From positions 186,001-250,000 of the forward strand of contig CAJUKS010000001.1 in assembly GCA_910587405.1 (NCBI GenBank): DNA of 64,000 nucleotides, given 5' to 3'. The DNA is from an uncultured Alphaproteobacteria bacterium. GTDB lineage: Bacteria > Pseudomonadota > Alphaproteobacteria > RF32 > CAG-239. A program made the position numbers and the translations under genes. The notes under the pieces are model-generated. The model was not told the origin of the DNA, ran no database searches, and saw nothing but the letters and a program-made list of their open reading frames with translations. Below are positions 1 to 9,122 of the stretch, piece by piece. How positions within the stretch are numbered: position 1 is the stretch's first letter; each line of letters begins with the position of its first letter.

Positions 1-207
1 GATATGGCTTATTGTAAAATCGTTAACCAGCCGTTTTCATTGCCTTCGACCACCGGTTGCCGCACACCGACCGTCGGCGGGGTTTATGTGCTGCCGAGCC
101 AAAACGGACTGTATCTTTTGACAGAGCTTTTGCGGCAGTATGACAATCCAGCTCGGCCGGAACAAACACCGAAATTGTGGAGCCGGGCTGCCAAAGGATG
201 GCAAAGC
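1..207. other. left-edge stretch without a convincing gene
   Basis: This stretch lies downstream of the minus-strand phosphoethanolamine transferase. Short open frames exist on both strands, but none shows a recognisable domain or a good ribosome-binding site, and all are compatible with chance or with the truncated end of a gene outside the window. I see no clear terminator hairpin here. Confidence 0.4.
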
Positions 208-1809
208 CTAACGTCGGCAACGGGCCAGAATGTCTAATTCCGGATTGTAATAGGAACTGGAAACACGGCTCATTCCGAGCAGCGTATGAAAGACGTTGTC
301 GTGGGAAAAGTAATTGCTGCGCAGTCGGCGCACGCATTCGACGTCCAAATTGTTGTCCGCTGCGTAATCGGCCGAAAACCAGAACATCCCGGGAACGTGT
401 TTTTGTTCGTCCGGCGCACTGTCATAAGGCGCCGAGTGAAGATACACTCCGTTTTCACCCAAAGATTCTCCGTGGTCTGAGGTGAAGAACAAAGCCGTGT
501 TATAGCGGTCGGACAATCGTTTTAACAGCTCAAGGGTTTGCGCCAGCATATGTGAAGTGTAATAAATGGTGTTGTCGTAAGCGTTTACCAGTTCTTCGGT
601 TTGACAGTCGTGCAAAAATTCTTTGCGGCAAACCGGACGATAAACTTCAAATTCGGGGGGATAACGTAAGCTGTAAAGCGGACCGTGGCTACCGCGTTGG
701 TGCAAAACCACAACCGCGGGCTTGTCGCTGCTTTGAACCTTTGCGGCAAAATCGGTCAGCATGATTTCGTCCGGGCATTCTTTGACGTGACAAAACCTCT
801 CCTGTTCGATCCGGTTACAGTTGTCTTTGCAATCGGTGTTGTTTTCGCGCCATAACATTTTGTAACCGGCATGATCCAAAATATCCAGTACGTTCTCGAT
901 CCGGCGTTCGCTTTCCGGTTCGAACTTTTGACGCGGATAGGGCGAAAAAATGCAGGGCAACGATATCGCGGTTGCAGTACCGCAAGAATAAAAATTATCA
1001 AAATAAATCAGTTCGTCGGCAAATTTTTCAAGCGGCCGGTTGGTCGGACGCTGATATCCGGAAAGCGAAAAGCTGGCATCGCGGGCAGATTCGCCGATTA
1101 CCACGACAATCAAATTTGGTTTGCCGTTATGGCTTTGCGGCAACATATGAGCGTCGGCGGAAATTTCCTGCAGGCGGTCTTTGCGGTATTTCCATTTGAT
1201 TTTGGCAACCGAAATCGCCGCGCCGATATAATTGACCGGTATGAGGGCGTTTTTGATATGTTTGTTGCGGTTAAAAACCTCGCGGTCGCGCGGCATGGCC
1301 GCAGCGGTCACCGCGACGATTATCAAGGTATAAAACAAAATTTGCAGCACTTTTGCCGCCGCTTCTTTTTTGAACGGCAAAAAAGTAATGCGGGTTTTAT
1401 AAATCAGATAAGACGGGATAATTCCCAGCGCGGTCAAATAAAAGAACATTTTGACATTGAGGAGGTCGGCCACTTCATAAACGTCGGTCTGAATGACGTT
1501 CATTAACATAATCTTGTCAATAACTACCCCGTAAGCCGTCATAAAGTAAAGGACTGCGGTGTTGACGATGCAGAAAGCAATTGCCAACGGTTTAACCAGA
1601 TGTTTGGTAAACAAAAGCGCCAAAACGATGTTAAGCCCGCACAAAACGCAAACAGCAATCAACGCCGCGCCGGTCCACGAACCGCTGATTTGTTTTGCCG
1701 CCAAAATAAAAGGAATGTTATATGCGGCAATCGTGAACAGGCTGTAGAGAAAATTAAAGCGTGCGGAAGACAAAGCGGGGAAGCCGTGCGGGGTTTTAAA
1801 AAAAGTCAT
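208..1809 (-). CDS. eptA: lipid A phosphoethanolamine transferase, EptA/MCR family
   Basis: A 533-residue inner-membrane protein with about five hydrophobic segments in the first 200 residues, followed by a periplasmic sulfatase-fold domain. Visible active-site residues are E240 (GES), the expected nucleophile T280 (GTATAISLPC) and D445-H446 (TSDHGES), the same pattern as the zinc site of EptA and MCR. Several cysteines in the soluble domain fit the family's disulfides. The family moves phosphoethanolamine from phosphatidylethanolamine onto lipid A, lowering surface charge and polymyxin binding. It starts 36 bp after hdaA, so it is probably the last gene of the pgm-cckA-hdaA-eptA group. The exact acceptor (lipid A or another glycan) cannot be read from the sequence. 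Confidence 0.9.
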   Translation of the reverse strand: MTFFKTPHGFPALSSARFNFLYSLFTIAAYNIPFILAAKQISGSWTGAALIAVCVLCGLNIVLALLFTKHLVKPLAIAFCIVNTAVLYFMTAYGVVIDKIMLMNVIQTDVYEVADLLNVKMFFYLTALGIIPSYLIYKTRITFLPFKKEAAAKVLQILFYTLIIVAVTAAAMPRDREVFNRNKHIKNALIPVNYIGAAISVAKIKWKYRKDRLQEISADAHMLPQSHNGKPNLIVVVIGESARDASFSLSGYQRPTNRPLEKFADELIYFDNFYSCGTATAISLPCIFSPYPRQKFEPESERRIENVLDILDHAGYKMLWRENNTDCKDNCNRIEQERFCHVKECPDEIMLTDFAAKVQSSDKPAVVVLHQRGSHGPLYSLRYPPEFEVYRPVCRKEFLHDCQTEELVNAYDNTIYYTSHMLAQTLELLKRLSDRYNTALFFTSDHGESLGENGVYLHSAPYDSAPDEQKHVPGMFWFSADYAADNNLDVECVRRLRSNYFSHDNVFHTLLGMSRVSSSYYNPELDILARCRR

Positions 1810-1845
1810 CAGTTAGTTTTCCTTGTCAGAGCAGTTAATCAGCAG

Positions 1846-2565
1846 TTAAAAAAATTCACCCTGCGGATTGTGGTTAAGTTGGGCAATCGCTTCTTTGACG
1901 ATTACGATTGAAACGGCCCGCTTATAGGCCAGCGAAATGTTGTCGATTTCGGCCACCAGTTTGTGGGCATAAGCAAACGAACGTTCCATGTTTACCAGTA
2001 TATAGTTGACGATGTCAAGCGAAACGGTAATTTGCCGGTCCATAAACAATTTGATGATCAAGGCCGAAAGCAGTTCGTCATCCGGTTCCGAAATTTCGAT
2101 TGCCGGGACGATGCTGAGACGTGAACGAAGATCGGGCAGGGTTACCGGAAGCCGGGCCGGTGCCTGACGCGCGGTGAACAAAATGTTCCCCCCTTGATTG
2201 CGATAGAGGTTGTAGAGATGAAACATGGCTTCTTGGTTGAGATGCGGCGTTAAGTTTTCCACGATCAGGCAAGGATGTTTTTCAAACAGCAGCGGCGGCA
2301 TTTCCAGCGTAATTTTTTCCGCTTCGATACAGGGAATTGGGTAAGGGTAACGGGTCAATACCGAAACGCGGTCGGAAAAGATGCGGCTGAGATGGGTTTT
2401 GCCGCAGTTTTGCGGACCGTAAATGCACAGGGCAAAAAACGGCCAGTCGGGCCAGCTGTCGACGGCATGAAAAGCTTCCGCATTGCAGGGAGCCGTGATA
2501 AAATCATCTTTTCCCATGTAGGGTTGGTGAGTAAATTCGAGTGACAGTTGATTTTTATTGCTCAT
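1846..2565 (-). CDS. hdaA: DnaA-related regulator, HdaA-like
   Basis: A 239-residue protein with a DnaA-like AAA fold and no C-terminal DNA-binding domain. The N-terminus has QLSLEF (residues 6-11), which resembles the sliding-clamp-binding motif of Hda proteins, and a Walker A-like GPQNCGKTH begins at residue 50. In alphaproteobacteria HdaA works with the DNA-loaded beta clamp to stimulate ATP hydrolysis by DnaA and prevent re-initiation of replication. Its start overlaps the end of cckA by 11 bases, implying translational coupling between a replication brake and the cell-cycle kinase. Confidence 0.82.
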   Translation of the reverse strand: MSNKNQLSLEFTHQPYMGKDDFITAPCNAEAFHAVDSWPDWPFFALCIYGPQNCGKTHLSRIFSDRVSVLTRYPYPIPCIEAEKITLEMPPLLFEKHPCLIVENLTPHLNQEAMFHLYNLYRNQGGNILFTARQAPARLPVTLPDLRSRLSIVPAIEISEPDDELLSALIIKLFMDRQITVSLDIVNYILVNMERSFAYAHKLVAEIDNISLAYKRAVSIVIVKEAIAQLNHNPQGEFF

Positions 2566-5206
2566 GGCTTGTATGTTCCTTATTCAACACGTCAAATATT
2601 TTTTTGGTTAGATCGCCGAGGCTGAAAGGTTTGGCCATAAATTCGAAACTGTCGTTGCCGGAGAGTTCGTTGCGGGCGATTTCTTCCGAATAGCCGGAGG
2701 CAAGAATGATTTTAATGCCGGGAATCAGTTCGCGGACACGGCGGGCCAGCTCAATTCCGTTCATCCCCGGCATCACCATATCGGTGACCAGCAATTGAAA
2801 GTTGCGTTCGTCCTTTAGCTGGTCAAGCGCATTTTCGGCCGAGTTGCATCCGGTGACCTGGTATCCTTTTTTCTTGAGGGCACGAACGGCAAAGCTGCGG
2901 ACCGAGTCTTCGTCTTCGACAAACAGAATGCGAATGTTGGATCCGGCGGTATGGTTGTCGGGGCCTTTGTCAATCGCCGAGACGTTTAACCCAAAAATGA
3001 ATTTTTGATTGATCGGCAGCGAAGCCGTGTTTTGTTCCTTGACGGTCAGAACCGGAGAACCGTCGTCCGCGGTCACTTCGGGACGAAGCGGAGCGGGGAT
3101 GTTGTTTTTTTCCTCTTCGATGTTTTGTTCAAAACGGGGCAGGTGGATAGAGAAAGTCGTTCCTTGGCCGAGTTTGCTGTCAACTTTGATAAAACCTTCG
3201 GTCTGGCGGACAATTCCGTAAACCATGGCCAGTCCCAGACCGGTGCCGGAACCGACAACGTTTTGTTTGGTGGAGAAAAACGGTTCGAAAATGCGGTTAA
3301 GATTTTCTTCGGCAATACCGCAACCGGTATCCGCAACCTCGATAACCACAAATTCGCCCGGTTTGATCGTGTCTTCGCCGAACGGCTGCGGCCGCGCAAC
3401 GTGTTCGGTACGCGTAGATATTGTCAGAATGCCGTTACCGTTCATGGCATCTTTGGCATTGACGGCCAGATTGATAATGACCTGCGAAAACTGGACCGGA
3501 TCCACCTTGATAAAACCGAGATCGCTGCCGTGATGGAATTTGAGGATGATTTTTTCGCCGAGAACCCTTTTGAGCATCTGGCTGAGTTCCATAAAGTTCT
3601 CGGTAACGTCAATCAATTTCGGCTGCAGCGGCTGTTTGCGCGAAAACGCCAGCAGTTGTCGCACCAAACCGGCGGCGCGGTTGGCATTGTTTTTGATCTG
3701 GATAAGGTCGGCAAAAGAAGGATCGCCGATGCCGTGACGTTGCAACAACAGATCGCAGAAGCCGATAATGGCCGTTAGCAGATTGTTGAAGTCGTGGGCG
3801 ACGCCGCCGGCCAACTGTCCCATTGCCTGCATTTTTTGCGCCTGAGCAAATTTAACTTCGAGGTTTTTCTGCTCGGTGGCGTCGACCAGAAAAATAACAA
3901 AACCGGACGGCGGCGTGCTGCCGTGAAGCGGTTTCATCGGCGTGATGTAGGAAAGGGCGACTTTGGGGCCGTGCATCAGGCTGATTTCCATAGATGCGGA
4001 TTGTTTGGCGCCGCTGTTAATGTTTTCCAGTTCTATCTTGAGGCCGTGGCAATCCGATTTGCGGATAAAGCTCATCAAATCGGTATCGATCAGGCCTCCG
4101 GTCGGAGCCTGTAAAAATATTTCAGCCTGGCGGTTGCATTCGCGGATCGTTCCCTCGGGAGTAATAAAGATGATGCCGACCGGTGCAAAATCAAACAGCC
4201 AACTGATTTTGTCGACCGCTATCCCCAATTGCTGCCGGAGCAAGCTATCGTTGGGAAGTCCGGCGACGGCGGCACCGCGGATTTTGATCTGATTGTTTTC
4301 GCGAAAACTGGTTTGGCGGATGAATGTTTCGCAGTCTTCACCGTATTTGTTGATAAAATGGACGCTTTTATCCCACTCCCGGCACGGCGGTACCGCTGAG
4401 TTGGGACTGAGAAGATTTTTTAAGTCGGTCCCGATCAGTTGTTCACGGTCATAATTGAGCATGGATGCAAAAGCGTGGTTGCAATATTCGATAAGATGTT
4501 CTTTGGTACAAATATACAGTCCGATCGGTACGTAATCGATAAAATCGTGCAGGCCGTGCCATTCGTTGCGAAAAACCTGTTCCATGTTATGTTCGTTGGT
4601 AATATCGCGCAAACTCCAGTACAAATAGGTGTCTTTGCGGATTTTTTTCAAAGCAAGCGAATGTTCAAACAAATCGGCTTTTTTAAGCGAAATCGGTTTC
4701 AGGCTGATTTCAAACCAGGTTTCGTTTTCCATGCTGTCGCCAAGCTTCAGCGCCAGAGTGACTTTTTCGGCGGACAAATTTTGAAAAGCGTTTTTAAGCC
4801 GATGCAAAGCCAGCACGTTGCTGCGGTTGTCTGAAAGGTTGTTTTGCAAAAAGCTCAAGATACTGCCCTGATTAAACAATTCGCGGGCGCGGTCGTTTTC
4901 GATCACGACCTGCCCGAGAGAATTGTCAATGCGTTTGGCCTGACGGCTGTGACGGATGATTTCGTTGGCAAATCCGCCGTAACTGATCGCCTTTTCGCCG
5001 GCCTTTAAGGTCAGAAGCGAAAGAACGAGGGCAAATACGGCAATCATGGCCGTCAGGCTGAGCAATAAAATGAAATGCTGCGGAAAGACGATGAACAAGA
5101 TCAGCGATATTGTCAACGCCACCAACGAATATGCCAACCGGATCAGCCTTTTTTGCAAAAGCCGGTCGGGACGGGGAAGTTTAATATTCTGCAGCATCGA
5201 ATGCAA
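2555..5206 (-). CDS. cckA: hybrid sensor histidine kinase CckA
   Basis: An 883-residue kinase. Two membrane segments (about 22-42 and 45-68) are followed by two PAS-like domains (about 220-320 and 335-445), a HisKA domain with phospho-acceptor H471 in GGVAHDFNN, an HATPase domain (N box around 583, DTGCG near 627, GTGLGLA near 654) and a C-terminal receiver (about 757-878) with acceptor D809 in LLVTDMVMPG. This order and the H-box sequence are typical of CckA, which phosphorylates ChpT and through it CtrA to control the alphaproteobacterial cell cycle. It begins 6 bp after pgm and overlaps hdaA, so the genes are very likely co-transcribed. Confidence 0.9.
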   Translation of the reverse strand: MHSMLQNIKLPRPDRLLQKRLIRLAYSLVALTISLILFIVFPQHFILLLSLTAMIAVFALVLSLLTLKAGEKAISYGGFANEIIRHSRQAKRIDNSLGQVVIENDRARELFNQGSILSFLQNNLSDNRSNVLALHRLKNAFQNLSAEKVTLALKLGDSMENETWFEISLKPISLKKADLFEHSLALKKIRKDTYLYWSLRDITNEHNMEQVFRNEWHGLHDFIDYVPIGLYICTKEHLIEYCNHAFASMLNYDREQLIGTDLKNLLSPNSAVPPCREWDKSVHFINKYGEDCETFIRQTSFRENNQIKIRGAAVAGLPNDSLLRQQLGIAVDKISWLFDFAPVGIIFITPEGTIRECNRQAEIFLQAPTGGLIDTDLMSFIRKSDCHGLKIELENINSGAKQSASMEISLMHGPKVALSYITPMKPLHGSTPPSGFVIFLVDATEQKNLEVKFAQAQKMQAMGQLAGGVAHDFNNLLTAIIGFCDLLLQRHGIGDPSFADLIQIKNNANRAAGLVRQLLAFSRKQPLQPKLIDVTENFMELSQMLKRVLGEKIILKFHHGSDLGFIKVDPVQFSQVIINLAVNAKDAMNGNGILTISTRTEHVARPQPFGEDTIKPGEFVVIEVADTGCGIAEENLNRIFEPFFSTKQNVVGSGTGLGLAMVYGIVRQTEGFIKVDSKLGQGTTFSIHLPRFEQNIEEEKNNIPAPLRPEVTADDGSPVLTVKEQNTASLPINQKFIFGLNVSAIDKGPDNHTAGSNIRILFVEDEDSVRSFAVRALKKKGYQVTGCNSAENALDQLKDERNFQLLVTDMVMPGMNGIELARRVRELIPGIKIILASGYSEEIARNELSGNDSFEFMAKPFSLGDLTKKIFDVLNKEHTSHEQ

Positions 5207-5212
5207 CCCTTT

Positions 5213-6829
5213 CTATGTGGTTACATCGGCCTCTTTTTTACCGGTGCGTTTTTCGATTTCGGCAATTTCAGAAGCGATTTTCAGCAATTCGTCCACCATC
5301 TCGCGCGGTTCGTCAGCCAGATTGTCGCGGCTGAATTTCTCAATGTAAACGCGAAGGGTCGCGCCGCTGCTGGAGGTTCCGGATAAGCGGTAAACGATCC
5401 GGGAGCCGTCCTTGAACAAAATGCGCAGGCCGTTGGCGGTGGAGGAATGATCGACCGGATCATTGTAGACGAAACTTTCCGCCTTGCTGACTTCGTACGA
5501 ACCGATCTTCTGACCGTTCAGGGACGGCAGTTTGGCTTCCAGGTCTTTCATCAGTTGGCCGGCGACGTCGGTTGGAATACCGTCGAAGTCAAAACGCAGA
5601 TAGTAGCTGCGGCCGTATTTTTCCCAGTGGGCACGGGTAATTTCTTCGACGCTTTTGCCGGTGGCGGCAATGATGTTGAGCCAGAACAAAACGGCCCAGA
5701 TGCCGTCTTTTTCGCGGATATGGCTGGAACCGGTGCCGAAGCTTTCTTCGCCGCAGAAAGTAATGCGGTTGGAATCCATCAGATTGACAAAGTATTTCCA
5801 ACCGGTCGGCACTTCATAATAACCGATGTTTTTGGCGGCGGCAACACGGGAGACGGCGGTGGATGTTGCCATCGATTTGGCTACGCCGTAAATGCCGTTT
5901 TTATAAGCGGGGATCAGGTTGTAGTTGTCGGTCAGAATGGCCAGACTGTCACTCGGGGTAACAAAAAATTTCTTGCCCAGAATCATGTTGCGGTCGCCGT
6001 CGCCGTCGTTGGCTGCGCCGAAGTCGGGAGCATTGTCGGCATACATCAGGTTAACCAGTTCTTTGGCATAAACCAAATTCGGATCCGGATGCAGGCCGCC
6101 GAAATCGGGTTTTGGGGTCGCGTTTAAGACCGAGCCTTTTGCCGCACCGAGAATTTCTTCAAAAATTCGGATGGCGTAGGGACCGGTTACCGCGTTCATC
6201 GAATCAAAACGCATGGTAAAACCGTTGTCGAACATTTTTTTAATCTGTTCAAAGTCGAAAATCTGCTGCATCAAAGTGACGTAATCAGAAATCGGATCCA
6301 TCACTTCGATTTCCATTTCTCCCAGTTTCTGGGTACCGATACGGCTCAAATCGACGTCGGGAGCGTCAAAAGTTTTGAACTCCGAAATGGTTTGCGAATT
6401 GGCAAAAATCTGATCGCTGATCTGGCTGGAACACTGGCCGCCGGTTTCAGTGGCAAACTTGATGCCGAAATCGCCGTTTTCGCCGCCCGGATTATGGGAT
6501 GCCGAAAGAACGAAACCGCCGTCGGTGTGTTTTTTCAAAATCAGGTTGGATGCGGCCGGTGTCGACAGAAAACCGTTTTGGCCGATGATCAGTTTTTTGA
6601 CGCCGTTGGCTGCTGCCATTTTAATCAGTTTCTGGATCGCGATGTCATTATAAAAACGGCCGTCGCCGCCGACAATAAAAGTTTTTCCCGCCGGGTTGAT
6701 GGTATTGAATATGCTTTGCAGGAAATTTTCAAAATAATGTTCCTGCATCACAACTTTGGATTTTTTCCTTAATCCTGCCGTTCCCATCTTCTGGTCGGTA
6801 TAGGGGGTGGTTGAAATAACTTGTATCAT
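5213..6829 (-). CDS. pgm: phosphoglucomutase
   Basis: A 538-residue alpha-D-phosphohexomutase of the phosphoglucomutase type. It shows the phosphoserine loop SASHNPGG (catalytic S111), the metal-binding loop NDGDGDR with D275, D277 and D279, the sugar-binding GEESFGTGSSH segment and a C-terminal phosphate-binding RLSGTSSSG. It interconverts glucose 1-phosphate and glucose 6-phosphate, supplying UDP-glucose for the galE/glf sugar pathway found at 30 kb. It is the first gene of a tight minus-strand group with cckA and hdaA, an unusual partner for a sugar enzyme. Confidence 0.93.
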   Translation of the reverse strand: MIQVISTTPYTDQKMGTAGLRKKSKVVMQEHYFENFLQSIFNTINPAGKTFIVGGDGRFYNDIAIQKLIKMAAANGVKKLIIGQNGFLSTPAASNLILKKHTDGGFVLSASHNPGGENGDFGIKFATETGGQCSSQISDQIFANSQTISEFKTFDAPDVDLSRIGTQKLGEMEIEVMDPISDYVTLMQQIFDFEQIKKMFDNGFTMRFDSMNAVTGPYAIRIFEEILGAAKGSVLNATPKPDFGGLHPDPNLVYAKELVNLMYADNAPDFGAANDGDGDRNMILGKKFFVTPSDSLAILTDNYNLIPAYKNGIYGVAKSMATSTAVSRVAAAKNIGYYEVPTGWKYFVNLMDSNRITFCGEESFGTGSSHIREKDGIWAVLFWLNIIAATGKSVEEITRAHWEKYGRSYYLRFDFDGIPTDVAGQLMKDLEAKLPSLNGQKIGSYEVSKAESFVYNDPVDHSSTANGLRILFKDGSRIVYRLSGTSSSGATLRVYIEKFSRDNLADEPREMVDELLKIASEIAEIEKRTGKKEADVTT

Positions 6830-6951
6830 AATCTCTCCTTAAAAATACGTGTTGATATGATGTTTGGTAATTTAACACCATTTGGCCGAGACTCAAGAGA
6901 AAGCTTGGTTTTACTAACTATTATTTTGAAAAATGCAGCCCGAAACCATTT

Positions 6952-7746
6952 TTACGGGCAAATGAATTCCGCCAGATTTTTAATTTCCTGTTTGGCCGCA
7001 ATGTGCGAAACGCTGAGACGGCATTTCAGGGCTTCGTGATTCATGTCGAGAACCGTCAGTCCCTGCAAAAAGAGCTCTTTGTAAATGACGCGGTCACGGA
7101 TTGACGGAGCCACTCTGAAGCCGTAAGTGCGGGCCGCTTTCTGCAGGTAGTCGAAGACCTGGTTTTTGTTGCGCGAGTTTAACGAAGATATCTTGTTGCC
7201 GACGACAATCCAGTTCAGCATCGGTTTGCCGCGAGAGGCCAAATATTTTTTGACGTCCCAGATATATTGAGCATAGTGGCCGGCATGACGCTCGTCGGGA
7301 CGGGCGCAGTCGATTTCTGAAATAACGTTCAGATCGATCAGGCTGTCGGAAATCGGGGTGATGAGAGTGTCGGCATATTGATGGGCTTGTTCAAACAGAT
7401 AATTTTTATTGCCGGGCGTGTCAATCAGCACCGCATCAAACTGCGGCAGCAAGGCGCGGATTTTTTTGTTGGTTTCGTTACAATGGTTCTCAATGTCGGC
7501 AATGTTTTCGACCGGCGCAAACGTATGCAGTTCGGGAATGGGAAGCTGCAGCCCCTGGTCGGCGCAAAAACGGCGCCGGTTGTCAATATAATGGGACAAG
7601 GTTCCCTGACGTCCGTCCATGTCAACGACGGCGGTTCGGAATCCTTCCTGCATCAGCTTTACCGCCAGATGCATGGAGATGGTCGATTTTCCTGTTCCGC
7701 CTTTTTCGTTGCTGATAACGATTGTGTGTGCCTGTCTGTCGCTCAT
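6952..7746 (-). CDS. mipZ: division-site regulator MipZ (ParA-type ATPase)
   Basis: A 264-residue ParA/MinD-superfamily ATPase. The deviant Walker A is KGGTGKST (residues 15-22) and the Walker B region reads AVLIDTPG. The segment DMDGRQGTLSHYIDNR after Walker A resembles MipZ (DxDxRQ...YxxNR) rather than chromosomal ParA. MipZ forms a gradient from the ParB-bound origin and blocks FtsZ assembly near the poles. There is no parB partner beside it, as expected for MipZ. It starts 3 bp from the end of the SPOR-domain carboxypeptidase, whose transcript runs into it. Confidence 0.85.
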   Translation of the reverse strand: MSDRQAHTIVISNEKGGTGKSTISMHLAVKLMQEGFRTAVVDMDGRQGTLSHYIDNRRRFCADQGLQLPIPELHTFAPVENIADIENHCNETNKKIRALLPQFDAVLIDTPGNKNYLFEQAHQYADTLITPISDSLIDLNVISEIDCARPDERHAGHYAQYIWDVKKYLASRGKPMLNWIVVGNKISSLNSRNKNQVFDYLQKAARTYGFRVAPSIRDRVIYKELFLQGLTVLDMNHEALKCRLSVSHIAAKQEIKNLAEFICP

Positions 7747-7749
7747 TTG

Positions 7750-8967
7750 TTATTTTACCGCCAATGTGAGTTGCGAATCTGTTTTAATCGGAACGACTAT
7801 ACAGGACTTGTTCGACTTTTGCAAATTTTTGCATATTTCTCCCGCATCTTTTTTATCAAAACCGACCAGTTTGGAGCGATAAATGATCGAAGAAGCCGTT
7901 TGAGCCGGTTCTACCGCAATGCGGCGGTCCTTAAACTGCGGAAACTGACGGCGGATTTTGAGCGCATAGACTCGGGCTTTGGCATAGTTGCTGAAAGCGC
8001 CGACCTGAACCGCCCAGATTGCGTCGGCAGGGGCCGGTTGTACGGACGCGGCGTCCTCGGAGGCGGCAGAGGTTTCTTCTTTTGTCAGTTCGGCCAGTTT
8101 GAAATCGTTGTTCTCGAGTTTGGCAAACACCGGCGTTACGGCGGCAGCGTCGTTAAGGGCCAGTTTGCCAAAAGCCTGTTCCATCAGTTTGGCGGCGGCA
8201 CGGTCGCGTTCCTTAAGCGTGTTGTGTCCGAGGGTGACGGCAATGACGCGTTCGCCGTCGCGTTGGGCCGAAGTGACGATATTGTAACCGGCCGAAGCGA
8301 TGTAACCGGTTTTCATGCCGTCGGCGCCTTCAAAGCTTTTTAAGAGGTGATTATGGGTGTAATAGGTTTTGCCGTCATACGAAAACTGAGTGCGGGAAAA
8401 AAGATCGTAGTATTGCGGAAAATGATAATAAACGGCTGCCGCCAGGGTTGCCATGTCGCGTGCCGTCGTAATCTGTCGACGGTTGGGAAGGCCGGAGGCA
8501 TTTTTGAAAACGGTATTTTTCATTCCCAGCGCTTTGGCGACTTCAGTCATCTTTTCGGCAAATTTGGGTTCGCTGTAACCGAGTCCCTCCGCCAGTACGG
8601 TTGCGCAATCGTTGGCGGATTTAATAATCAGAGCATCAATGGCGGTGCTGACTTTCAGCTTGTCGCCCGGTTTGACGCCGAGACGCGACGGCGATCGGTT
8701 GGCGGCGTTTTGCGAAACCGGGAGCAGGTCATCCATTTTGATGATTCCTTTTTCCAAGGCTTCAAAAGTAATATACAATGTCATCAGTTTGGTCAACGAA
8801 GCCGGATGATGCGGGGCATCCGCGTTTTGCGACGACAAAACTTCTCCGGTTTTGGCGTTGACAACAATGCTGGAAGCCGGCGGGCGACGGGCGGCACTAG
8901 CGGTTGCCGGAACAAGAACCGTCAATAAAAACAGGGCAATAAAGCAACGGAAAGATAACATATTCAA
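7750..8967 (-). CDS. D-alanyl-D-alanine carboxypeptidase with SPOR domain
   Basis: A 405-residue penicillin-binding protein of the DacA/PBP5 class. A signal peptide (about 1-25) precedes the serine peptidase domain with SLTK (S57-K60), SAN (117-119) and KTG (219-221). The last ~85 residues (AIWAVQVGAFSNYAKARVYA...) form a SPOR domain, which binds denuded peptidoglycan at the septum. The enzyme removes the terminal D-Ala of stem pentapeptides in the periplasm. The SPOR tail and the adjacent mipZ both point to a division-site role. The SPOR fusion makes it longer than E. coli-type sequences lacking the tail would be. Confidence 0.92.
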   Translation of the reverse strand: MNMLSFRCFIALFLLTVLVPATASAARRPPASSIVVNAKTGEVLSSQNADAPHHPASLTKLMTLYITFEALEKGIIKMDDLLPVSQNAANRSPSRLGVKPGDKLKVSTAIDALIIKSANDCATVLAEGLGYSEPKFAEKMTEVAKALGMKNTVFKNASGLPNRRQITTARDMATLAAAVYYHFPQYYDLFSRTQFSYDGKTYYTHNHLLKSFEGADGMKTGYIASAGYNIVTSAQRDGERVIAVTLGHNTLKERDRAAAKLMEQAFGKLALNDAAAVTPVFAKLENNDFKLAELTKEETSAASEDAASVQPAPADAIWAVQVGAFSNYAKARVYALKIRRQFPQFKDRRIAVEPAQTASSIIYRSKLVGFDKKDAGEICKNLQKSNKSCIVVPIKTDSQLTLAVK

Positions 8968-9069
8968 TTCTCTTTTATGAAACAGATAAGGGAATTTTAA
9001 AAGGAAAAAGAAAATAAAGTGTTAATTTTTACAAAAAAGACGTTTTGTTGATCGAAAGTATAAATGCGA

Positions 9070-9097
9070 AAAACCCGTCCGACGGCGAACGGGTTTT
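9070..9097 (-). terminator. rho-independent terminator of nhaA
   Basis: A 9-bp stem (AAAACCCGT against ACGGGTTTT) around a 10-base loop, followed on the minus strand by further T residues. It lies 25 bp beyond the nhaA stop codon. Confidence 0.85.
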
Positions 9098-9122
9098 CGG
9101 AAAGCAAACGGAAACTCGAAAT

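Noticed and set aside
4..237. Short plus-strand frame at the left edge
   Set aside because: Overlaps the end of eptA, no ribosome-binding site, no domain; the minus-strand frame at 23-337 is equally unconvincing.
871..1506. A 211-codon plus-strand frame inside eptA
   Set aside because: Antisense shadow of a gene with intact catalytic motifs.
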